DNA of 64,000 nucleotides, from NCBI GenBank assembly GCA_037349315.1, contig JBAIAC010000018.1, positions 5,704,001 to 5,768,000 of the forward strand, read 5' to 3'. Of this stretch, positions 54,241-64,000 are shown in pieces. The notes under the pieces were generated by a model. It was not told the DNA's origin and made no database searches. It saw nothing but the letters and a program-made list of their open reading frames with translations. The stretch is from Chelydra serpentina. Taxonomy: Eukaryota > Chordata > Testudines > Chelydridae. Position numbers and translations under genes: made by a program. Numbering within the stretch: the stretch's first letter is position 1; each line of letters begins with the position of its first letter.

Positions 54241-56689
54241 TTCAAAAGATTATGTTCATTGTACTACTTACACAGTTCTGTCCACTCATACCCATGCTGA
54301 ACCCAGCTACTGCTAGCATATCTATACATCTGTTTATCTATGTTACTTATATGTCCCCCATTACCACAGTATCTGAGCATGTCACAATCTTTAATGTATT
54401 TATCTTCAGAGTTTCATAAAACATAAAGAAAGGTTAAAATAGAATGTTGGGAATTGTAGCCAATTGCACAGCTGATAAATTGTGGGGAACAATCTCATGA
54501 CTTACCTGAAGGGAGCACTGACCACCTCCACTATATTACAAGGCTATATTTTTATTTGTCCTTCAGCAATGAATTACGTTCCAGTGCCATGCATTCCTGA
54601 GGAGCGCAACAGATGGCAGCTGAGAATCAGCCTTCATGGTCTCTCAGCTGGACCCTCTCCCTGCGTTTCAGCAACCCTCCACTTATTCATCTTCTGAGCC
54701 TGGATAGGGCACAATATAATTACTGCTTTGTTATTATGGCCCCTATTCCAACTAATTTGAAGCCAAAACATATCGACCCAGAGTGGTTGGAGTACATTTC
54801 CTATGTGAAAATGACAAATCACAGCAGTCCACTGGAACAATCTAATCTCTCAGCAATACAGAAGCTAAGATGTCACCACTATATCGAGTTTATCTGTTGC
54901 AGAGACCTTTCCCCTGTGCATTCAATTAAACATAATGATGGACTGAAAATGTTCGTTGATTATTTACAATGTTAAGAGTATGTGCTGAATACCACTTAAG
55001 CACAATATTAAAATGTGCAAGCCATTTTTTCAAGTTAACAAATGCAAGTTCTCCATAATCATCAATTCCATCTCAATGTGACACCTAAGCATTCACTCTG
55101 CTGGTAACTGCATACATAGAATTAAGCTGTCTATAATGGAAAGGCATTTTCTGTATTTTTCAATATTGCACCATTTTTAACAGTTTTAATATTGTAAGAT
55201 AGTAAATTGAAAACTTTTAAAAATGCATCATATGGAGGAAAAATGAACTCCCTGCCACTGTGATTCTGTAAGAACTCAAAAGCTAAAAAGGGTTTAGCTG
55301 GAACACATATTGTAAGTATTCTAGGAAGTGGTGTTTATGATTCATTAGGCAAGACTCTTACTTCTGAGTCAGTACTAATGCCCTGGTGTGGTGTGAAGAG
55401 GCAACATTCGGCTGGTGATTCTGATGACATGAATGATTCTGCATGGTGATTCAGATTTACTATGCTGTGATGATTCCAATGAAATTTAAAACTAAAGGTG
55501 TTCAGCGTTTGTGGTCATACAAGATCTAAAATATTATGGTGATACTTTTAGAAATGTTGATTAGATTAGATATGAGATACTACTTTTCATAAAAGAGTAC
55601 AGATATAAACCTTGATGTCCCATTCAAATTCCACTTACAGCAATTACATTCTTCCTATATAAACTACCCCTGTTGTTTCAACTGGATAGAGTAAACTTCT
55701 TGATTCTTGCCCTAAACTGTTCTCTCACGTTGCTATCTACTGTTTATCAGCTACTAGATTCCTCCCCAAAAAGAAGGGACTGTATTTCAATGATGGGCAA
55801 AATTATATTGATAGAAAATCCTCCTTCACTTAATACATTAAATTCATTTAAAATGCTTTCAGATCTGCTACATAAAAGAGTAAATTATTTATCTTTTATG
55901 ATAGTCAGGCTTGGTTCACTGGTGTTTCTTTGACATATGGCACTAAAGTTTACTCCAGTGTGTTAATAATATAAAGGCTACATTCTCTAAAGAGTAAGAA
56001 TTCAACCATTTATTACATTTTTGCTTGCACCCTCACTACCATGTTTTTCCACCATTGTGTAACACATAAAGCTGAAAATAATATAGCTTGTTTAAATACC
56101 AGGAGCCTACAGGTGAACTGAAAATGACCAGTTACCAAGGAAACTAAGTTGAATAGGCTAAAAGTGCTGTGAGTATTGTTATAATAAACAAGATTTAAGA
56201 AAGCAGTGTCTCAGTTAAAGAAATACTGACCTGAAATCATATTTCAGATATATTGTGTGGTATCAACTCATCATCCTAATCAACTAATATTACCAGCACA
56301 TGAACAATAGCAGGGAAGACTGCATCTTTAAAAAATATAATTAACCACTGACATGCAGTATATGCCTTAAAATATACTATAAACATACAAATATAGCTAT
56401 GCCATGATACTCCCACATAAAGCAAGCATGCTTTCGTTTGTGCCTCACATCCTATAAAAGCAATCTTCACCCCATCATCCTCTCCAGCTACGGTCTCATA
56501 TCCAGTCTCTCCATTTCTCTGTTGGAACTGATGCCATTCGTCATGGACTGGTCATCTGACATGCTTCTCATTTGGGGCCTTTGACACATTCAGCAGACAG
56601 CTGGCAGTTTGGTTTGGCATGACAGGTGGTCAGCTTAAGGCTGATGGTTGCTGAGCTGCGCCGAGATGACAAATCATATTCTAACGCAT
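54241..56689. other. No gene recognised; MIR fragment at 54350-54420
   Basis: 54350-54420 (accacagtatctgagcatgtcacaatctttaatgtatttatc) parallels the start of the MIR at 26083. A 120-codon ORF at 54613-54975 lacks motifs. The rest is AT-rich. Confidence 0.4.
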
Positions 56690-57740
56690 TTCAACTTTTA
56701 CACAAAAAAGTTCATGTATGCGATGGCATTCACTTAGGCGTCCAACCATAGTCATTCCCAGAACTTGAACAAGCCCTAAATGCTGACCTGATTAAGATAG
56801 CCCAAAACTGTAGTCGGTGTCATTTACAACCATGTGTGACCAAGTCAGTTTTGAGGGTGTTCCATCTTCACAATGCCAGAGTAGCCCAAGAACTCTTATT
56901 TCTTAATGGACATAGCTCAAAACATGAATCCCATCCAGTCTACTTGGAGTAACGATAGATAGATCTCTCACATATCTTAAGCATCTGAGGAAAACTGCAG
57001 CTAAGATGAGGTCATATAACAACCTTCAAAGCAAATTGGCTGGCACTTCATGGGGAGCAAACACTCAAACTCTTCAGTCATTCAATGTAGCCCTCTGTTA
57101 CTTTGCAAAATAACACCCTGCTCCGGTCTGGCTCCATTCAGCTCACATCAGGTTGGCTGACACTCAACTGTGTTCAACTAAGCACATCGTACTGGGACAA
57201 TTCAACCCATACCAGTACCCTGGCTCTCCGTGCTGAGTATTATCACTCCTCCACACATCCATTGTGAGGATTACAGCCAGAATGGTTGAGAAGATCAGGG
57301 CAAACCTAAGCCTATCACTATACGCAGACTTTTTCGGACACTCAAGAGCGAGGTTATTGTCAAGTCACCCATTGTGAGCCTACTTGCCATGCCCAGATTT
57401 CTCTGCAACACTGATGTGGCAGGAAGAATGGTCTGCAGCTGATGTCAGATATCAGTGTCTTATAACTTACCCGACCACGTGTGTACCAGGCTTTGATTTG
57501 CCATGCCGCTTACAGGCCCTTCTGAATCGATTTTGAACGGGCAAGGGTCAGTGTGCAACCAGCTTTCACACTTGTGGCCTACAAGAGTATTCCACATGCG
57601 GCTGTGGCCAAAGACAGACAATGTCCCACATCACTGATGACTGCCTTCTGACCAGATTTGATGGTGGTCTGAGGGCTCTGCACTTTTCTGATGAGGCAGA
57701 CACAAATTGCCTTGGCAAGCTTCACATCCAGTAAGATGAC
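56690..57740 (+). mobile_element. Decayed non-LTR retrotransposon, RT C-terminal part (jockey-like type)
   Basis: Plus-strand frames give, in order, ELEQALNADLIKIAQNCSR, VFHLHNARVAQEL, LAGTSWGANTQTLQSF, LHSAHIRLADTQL, PGFDLPCRLQALLNRF, then CGCGQRQTMSHITDDCLLTRF and GLRALHF. This is the thumb and C-terminal region of a non-LTR reverse transcriptase, with the closing Cys-rich C.CG...MSHI..DC block. It does not resemble the CR1 copies here. Many stops and frameshifts show old age. I recall similar proteins mainly from invertebrate genomes. The 5-prime part is missing, and the 3-prime end near 57740 is approximate. Confidence 0.75.
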
Positions 57741-60700
57741 CATTTATATCATTTATTTCTGTCCACAGTATAGTACTAACTATTTCAGTTGTTCAGATAG
57801 TCCCCAACTTCTTAAAAATCATATATGGTTGCTCTGACATGGTCATTTTACATAAGGTTTATTTTGTCCCAGGAATAGTTGTTGTTTTTTTTTAATTAAA
57901 AATTGTGCTGAGAATGCACTATGATTTGATTACATAGTTAGGCTGCTAATAGCTTCTCCAATTGTCTTGTCATCCTGATTAACATTTTCCTGTGAGCTGA
58001 TTTCTATTTCAAAGAATATTTTACACTTATATTGCACTTGTTGCCTAAGGATCTTAAAGAACATTATAAAGACAGGAATTCCTTGTGGGGATCTACCTCT
58101 AAGAAATTTCCTCAAAATTACCTGTTATTTGTTTCAACTTACTGCATCCAAAGGGAAAATATATCATTTTTCAGAAGTATCATTATGAGTCCCACACAAA
58201 AATGATCTAGCAGCATCCCTAAACATCTACAAGATTAGGGAAACAAGCAATCAGCAACATGGTTTTGTAAAGAGTGGTCTTGTCAAAGAAACTTGATTAC
58301 TTTCTCTGAATGAAAGAATTACAAAATGGAAAAGCAGTAAATGTAATGTATTTGGGCCAAGATTCTGAAAAATTGGTGCCTAAATATAGATTATTAAAAC
58401 CATATGTAGACCCCTAAATAACTGGCCTCAAAAGTATTATGATGAGAACAGGGCCTGATAAATTAGGGACAATTAGGGATAAATTAGATACAAACACTTA
58501 CAGTTATGTTTCTTACAATAATATATATTTCTTACAAAGAGATGAGGGAGGTCTAGGGGTACACTGTTAAATCAAAGAGAACATTTTTAACCATGGAACT
58601 CTCATAAAAGAAAAAACAAGAAGAAAAACAAAACAGAAAACCCTGTTTAGTGCTTTGAAGATTTGCCCGACACTATTCTGTCCTTAAAAGTAAAAAGGTC
58701 ACATTTATTTTGTTTTCTAAATAAAAGGAAAGCAATCTTTGTTCTCCGAATAAAAACACATGCAAACTGACTGAATTACTTTTGGTGGTTAGCTATGTAA
58801 ATGTTATGAAAGTATCTGTAAAAGTTAACCGTCATCTAATTTGCACAAAGACTGTTAATAATTTGTACAGCAGATAATTAGGCAACTTGTATGCTTCCCT
58901 CAGGTCAGGGGGGAAAAACACTCCAAATTTCCATCTAGTAACAGAATATTAAAAAAAAGAGAAACTTCTGCTTTACTATTCTCCTTTATCAAACTGCTCC
59001 CTTTATTTGTGGAAAGGCCATTGTAAAACCTACTATTTATAAATAGATGGATATATTAAACCCCCAGTTGTCATGTACTCTTTACTGTGTTCCCCCTGAG
59101 GGGGAAAAAGTGCAACTAAGATTTGAGAATTTAAATGAGAATTTAAACAAGAAAATAATTATATTGTCAGTTAAGGTTCCAAGAGAACCATTTTAACTAC
59201 CTCTCCATGAGTGCCTCCTAGCCTCCATATACTAGCAGGGGAAACACCTAATATAACACTACCCTTTTGCTCACATTTAATACAACAAGACCTTACATAA
59301 CCATGGGCAATGTCAGATACATACATAAAAAGTGAAATATACAGGTAGTATATAATAGTCTAGTGTATATGATACAGACTGAGATGGGGGTCTATTAGGA
59401 AGCTGGGCAGGGATATGGCACGAGGATGCTGTAGAGATTACAGTAAGCACACTATGGTTGGGGTGAATGCAACACTGTCTATATTTCTTGTTTACACAGA
59501 CTCTTACCTTCTTGCCCTATATCCCCTAATGGCTGCTGTAAGCTTTTGCAACTAATACCACAGAGGCATCTCTTTAGCTGGAATCAAGAAGGTTTAATGA
59601 GAAGGGATAGATCTAGCACATATACGGAGGATGGCCAGGACACGGATGGGGGAAAGTTTACAATCCATAATAAGAGGGTGGGAAATGGTATTGAGCTCAG
59701 AACAGGAGAATAGATGAAGGTTTTCTTAATACTAATTATTATTTGTGTATGGTAGCATGCACAATGTGTGATGAACGTTTCTATATAGACAAGGAGGCGC
59801 AATTCCTGCCCTGAGATCATAATCTAAGTAAAGACAGACAAACAGAGGTGTGGGGGAAGAGGAACAAAATAAACAATTTTTTGTAAGTACATACGTCAGC
59901 TAGATCCACTGGTGGCAAAGATGGGGAAAAGGGGGAAGAGAGACTGGTGACAAACTGTGTACTCACATGTATGCACAGCCAATGATGAGCAGGTCGATTC
60001 GCCGTACATACTCTCATTTTACTTGAGTGGGAAAGGCTACTCACAGCAAACAACTTATCTGTTGAACATATCCCTCTTCTCCTCTGTAGCAGAGTCTCCT
60101 GCTGTAGCCTCTGGACAGCCAGCTCTTCAGCCCCCAAAGTAGTATTTATGTTGCATTTGAGTTATTTTACCAGTATTTACAAAGAATCAGGATATATCCT
60201 AGTGTATCAGCAGTTTGAAATTGTATGTAAATTGGTTTGGATTTACAGTATCAGCTTATAAAATGAAACAACTGGAATGCAGTAAACGTGTATATTATTT
60301 TTCAGCTCTTGCCTAATTTTTTCTCCCTTTCCAAAATTTCCTATTGTGGCCACCGACTAAGGAAAATTTAGGCCCCAAAAAGCTTTTAGAAAAAGTAGGC
60401 TACCGAAATAGAGCTTAGAGTGGAAAGCCTCTTGCACCTTTAACAATAGAGTTGTGACTGGCAACTCTGTAATAAGGATATAAAGAGCTTAAAACTGATT
60501 TTGCACTCTGGGGATATTTTTAATCAATAGTGCAATTACTGCAGCAATAGAATCTAAACCAGAGTTTACTATCTGGAGCAAATGACAAGCACAGAATACA
60601 AATTTACTACTTTTGCTTTACAGAGTGCATACCATCACCTTTCCTCCAAGTGAATGACCCTAATTGATTACTACATTTTACTGACATGAGTCAATCAGAC

Positions 60701-61049
60701 TTCAGGCTTTCTGAACCCTAAAAGCTTGGTAATTAAGATTAACATATCAATGTCAATTATCAGGTAATGTTGGTCCTGATGTGGGAGACAAGCTAAATTA
60801 TTAAACAGTTATGAACAGTTCTTATAAAATTATTTTAAAAAATGAAATGAAAAACTACTTATACATCAGAATTAATATATGATTTTTATCAAAGAAGGTG
60901 TATGATATGTATCATTTTTATTAACAATTTTCCTGGTATAGCAAAAGGGAGGATCACTCGGCTAAAGAGACAATGTCAAACGAATGGCTAGTTATGCCTT
61001 GGAAGGAGGTATTCGATAATAAGGTTTAAAATAGAAATACAAGGTCATA
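57741..61049. other. Long AT-rich stretch, nothing recognised
   Basis: Short ORFs only (longest 106 codons at 59817-60137, no motif). Confidence 0.45.
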
Positions 61050-61115
61050 TGTTCAGCTAGTGTAAATCTATATTGATTTCAATGGAGCTACACCAGTTTA
61101 CACCAGCTGAGAAAT
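61050..61115. repeat. Dispersed palindromic repeat (tttacaccag family)
   Basis: Reads agtgtaaatctatattgatttcaatggagctacaccagtttacaccagctgag, with partly self-complementary halves. Confidence 0.55.
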
Positions 61116-61561
61116 TTGTCCAACAAACTGTATTTCTGTTTCCAGTATTCATTGCCAAAAGGAACGGAAAGAGTTCTATTTTCTGAAACTATTTTTCCTA
61201 CTAGCAAAAGATACAGGAGTACCTGAAAACAACCTTTTTCGGTTTTGAGTCATAAAAGCCTCAAAATGTGAAAATTAGTTCTACCAGGAATCTAGCATAT
61301 TCAGAGCTAATTGAATGGGTCATCTACTTCCTTAATAAAAGAACAGTTATTCAATCAACAATCTATCCCTTCAACGTACATTATTGCATAGGTACAGCAA
61401 TAAAGAAATAGTTTTACACAACAAGAAAAAAACCTAAACCAGTAACACCTACCCCCAAACCTGGCTATGATGCACTTTTTTGAAAGACCTCCTCCCTGGT
61501 GAGATCTTATACTGCTTATTGAGTTCCCCAGCCCTTCTTCATTCATTGATCCAAGCCACAT
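61116..61561. other. No gene recognised
   Basis: AT-rich sequence with one 68-codon minus ORF. Confidence 0.45.
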
Positions 61562-62310
61562 ATAGAATCATAGAAATGTAGGACTGGAAAGAACCTTGAT
61601 AGGTCATCTAGTCCAGTCCCCTGCACTGAGGCAGATGAAGTATTATCTAGACCATCCCTGACAGATGTTTGTCTAACCTATTCTTAAAAACCTCCAGTGA
61701 CAGAGATTCCATAACCTCCTTAGATAATGTGTTCCCTCCTTGCTTAACTACCCTTACAGTGAGGAAGTTTTTTATAATGTCTAAGCTAAATCTCCCTTTC
61801 TGGAATTTAAGCCCCACCTTTTACGTACTTGAAGACTATATCACGTCTTCCTTCAATCTCCTCCAGACTAAACAAACCAATTTTTTTCACTCTTTCCTTC
61901 TAAGTCACGTTTTATTTTTATCACTCTCCTCTGGACTTCCCTGAAGCGTGGCACACAGAAAAGGACACAGTACTCCAGATGAAGCCTTATCAGTGCTGAG
62001 TAGAAGTCTTGCTTACACAATTCCTGCTAATATATCCCAGAAAGATGTTCACTTTTTTGCAATGGTATTAAATTGTTGACTCATATTTAGTTTGTGATCC
62101 ATTATAACCCCCCAGTCCTTTTCTGCAGTACTTCTTCCTAAGCAGTCATTTCCCATTTTGTATTTGTGCAATTGATTATTCCTTCCTAAGTGGAGTACTT
62201 TGCATTTGTCCCTATTGATTTTCATTCTATTTATTTCAGACCATTTCTCCAGTTTGTCAAGATCATTTTGAATTCTAATTCTAATCCTGTCCACCAAAGC
62301 ATTTGCAATC
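61562..62310 (-). mobile_element. CR1 LINE, RT C-terminus to 3-prime end
   Basis: The 3-prime end tagaatcatagaaatgtaggactggaaagaaccttgataggtcatctagtcc at 61562 is the diagnostic reverse CR1 end of a third subfamily. It continues through the C-terminal coding region up to about 62310 and is 5-prime truncated. Confidence 0.93.
62049..62297 (-). pseudogene. CR1 RT C-terminal fragment
   Basis: Reads IQNDLDKLEKWSEINRMKINRDKCKVLHLGRNN, then YKMGNDCLGRSTAEKDWGVIMDHKLNMSQQ. This is the conserved block after the catalytic YADD of CR1-type RTs (KCKVLHLGR, EKDLGV-type). It is open for 82 codons but lacks the palm motifs, so it is a fossil. Confidence 0.88.
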
Positions 62311-62424
62311 CCTCTCAGTTTGTGTGAGGCTTGAACAAAGAACTAGATCCATAAAGGGATTTACAGATAGATTTTTATGCAGAGGAAGCGGGGGAGGAGT
62401 GTAGAATAGAACAATCTGGCCACC

Positions 62425-62790
62425 CTTATAACCTCAGTCCAATGGTTATTGCACTCATCTGGGATGTGGGAGACTCACATTCAATTCCCCTGTTGCCTGT
62501 CAAGAAGGGATTTGCAAAGAGGTTTCTACCCTCCTTCCCCTGTCCCCTAAGGCCTAGACTATAGAGCCATTCTGTCGCTCTCTCACCCAATTAATACTTA
62601 ATACAAAGTGGAACAGCTTCAACAAGAGAGACCCACACTAGAATATTTCATAGTCCAATAGCACTCACCTGGGAAGTGAGGAACCCCTGTCCAAATCCCT
62701 TCTCATCAGGCAGAGGTGGGAATTGAACTGGGCATTCTCACATCCAATTGAGCACCCTAACCACTGGGCTAAACCACTCCTCCCCACCAT
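62425..62790. repeat. tRNA-like foldback repeats
   Basis: The plus-strand arm ataacctcagtccaatggtta...cattcaattcccc (62427-62490) looks tRNA-like. On the minus strand 62785-62715 reads tagcccagtggttagggtg...agttcaattccc, again with A and B boxes. 62646-62785 is a palindromic unit by itself. It resembles the unit at 47624. Confidence 0.55.
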
Positions 62791-63285
62791 CAGCCATTTT
62801 GCAGGGAGTTAGGCATGCTCAGAGCATGCCTTCTAGATAGGGTCTTTCAGGTGACATAAGTGTTTGAGTCGGGGGGTTGTGGATTAGTAGCAAATACATC
62901 AGGGGTTTAGGTGCATATGTCCTTTTATGGATCTGGATCTAACTTTTTGGTTTCTGGGAATCAGTTATTACAGAACTTTCCACTGTTGCCAGCTCTTACA
63001 ATTTAATCATGACTCTCACATTATTTGGGGGTTTTCTTAAGGCCACCTGCTCCTAGAGTCATGTGATCACATGAGAGTCTTACCAAAGTTTCAAAAGCTA
63101 TCATTTTTAAGCCTGAATTATTGTTTTTGAATACAGGAGGTTGGCAGTACTGCTTCTGTATCCTGTTACACAATTTTTCTGTAATGGACTGTTAAAATGG
63201 CTTGGTCCTCTTTACACTAGAGAATAAACAGTTTTAAACCCTGGCCGCAAGTGGAGGGCACTTAGGGCAATCTGTGGTTGACATA
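62791..63285. other. No gene recognised
   Basis: Nothing beyond AT-rich unique sequence. Confidence 0.45.
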
Positions 63286-63538
63286 TGTTAGGGTTTTTCT
63301 ACACAGGGAAATAGCCTGGAATAACTTCTGCAATAGCTCCACTCTTATTCCACACTGAGTGCCTTTGGGGAGTTTAATACACTTTCAAAGTGGATTAAGC
63401 TAAACTAAAGTGCAAAAAGGCATCCTTAGTGCAGAATAAGTGTCTCCACACAGGAGCTACTGCAGAGTAGCAATTGCACTTTAATTTCACACCCTAGCTT
63501 ATTTCATAGCAGCTTCCACATGTTGACAAGCCCTTATT
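63286..63538. mobile_element. MITE with TCTACACA-type ends
   Basis: The left end gttagggtttttctacacaggg faces the right end cacatgttgacaagccctta, an imperfect inverted repeat matching the other GTCTACAC-ended elements. The interior includes agtgtctccacacagg. Confidence 0.6.
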
Positions 63539-64000
63539 ATTGCAGATCATTTTCCCAGTGCAGCAAAGGCTCGACAGTTTGAATGTAAAAATATGGAGAC
63601 AAGCATTGCATCCATATCCAAGAAGAATCTGAAATTTCCTTATCAAGTTAGGGGCAACCCATATTATGTTGTCCTTATTATGGTGAAATTGTTGTAAAAC
63701 TCTTGAAATCAGAGGGATTAATGGAAAAGGCTTAATATGGAGAGGATATTCTATCAATTGCCCCTTTCTTCCCTGCTGCAAGAGAAATCCTTTTTGTTTA
63801 ACTATGGAAGACACTGGTCATTTTTATTATCTAATAATGCTCAGTAAACACAGTTTATCCATTGTCTGCACAGAACATTTGGGATTAACTAAATTTTACA
63901 TGGAAGATTTAATTTTCACCAGAAATATTTGGGTTACAGGAACATCAAATTAATCTCTCCCGTGCTGAAGATAAATCAAGGTATTTCAAAGAGTAGCCTT
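63539..64000. other. No gene recognised
   Basis: The minus ORF 63494-63814 overlaps the MITE end and has no motif. Confidence 0.45.

Noticed and set aside
54613..54975. 120-codon plus ORF as a possible host exon
   Set aside because: No recognisable domain, no convincing splice context, and the frame looks like chance in mixed-composition DNA.

Overview
The window reads as repeat-rich, AT-rich vertebrate DNA with no host exon I can support. It is most likely from a cryptodiran turtle. The best evidence is a tRNA-headed SINE with a CR1-type tail (24654-24832; tail fragment at 22852-22950) that matches what I know as the tortoise pol III/Cry I SINE. Several CR1 LINEs, MIR-type CORE-SINEs, Penelope-like elements (PLEs) and a DIRS-like element fit the same picture. 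No database search was possible, so all names rest on recognised motifs and repeat architecture.

Layout. 1-9.6 kb: AT-rich unique DNA with old hairpin-type repeats, a probable LTR (about 3.6-4.2 kb), a MIR SINE (5.36-5.56 kb) and a PLE 3-prime tail (5.8-5.9 kb). 9.6-10.2 kb: PLE 3-prime end with a GIY-YIG endonuclease remnant and a hammerhead-like motif. 12.5-13.3 kb: decayed DIRS-like end. 13.95-14.57 kb: CR1. 15.3-18.3 kb: palindromic MITEs. 18.67-24.65 kb: a 5.98-kb minus-strand DIRS-like retroelement with gag, RT/RNase H and tyrosine recombinase remnants. Its internal complementary region exactly mirrors its two joined ends. 25.6 kb: a 147-bp retroposon with 12-bp target duplications. 26.5-28.9 kb: an unclassified transposon-like unit with a 496-codon ORF. 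32.7-33.2 and 37.4-37.8 kb: MITEs, one nested in a short PLE-tailed retroposon. 38.7-39.95 kb: minus-strand CR1. 41.9-42.3 kb: hAT-type MITE with an 8-bp target duplication. 47.06-47.18 kb: TA-flanked MITE. 48.9-50.7 kb: minus-strand PLE (RT plus GIY-YIG) split by a GC-rich MITE. 51.7-53.2 kb: LTR-like DNA. 53.66-54.24 kb: CR1. 56.69-57.74 kb: a decayed non-LTR element of a jockey-like type. 61.56-62.31 kb: CR1. 62.4-63.5 kb: tRNA-like foldback repeats and a MITE.

Nothing here works as a pathway. The content is layered insertions, and several nestings give relative ages: the SINE at 24.65 kb is older than the DIRS element, which is older than the SINE fragment at 22.9 kb. Most worth checking are the hammerhead-like motifs shared by the PLE-type tails, the intact DIRS end geometry, and the unclassified DDE-like ORF at 27-28.6 kb.
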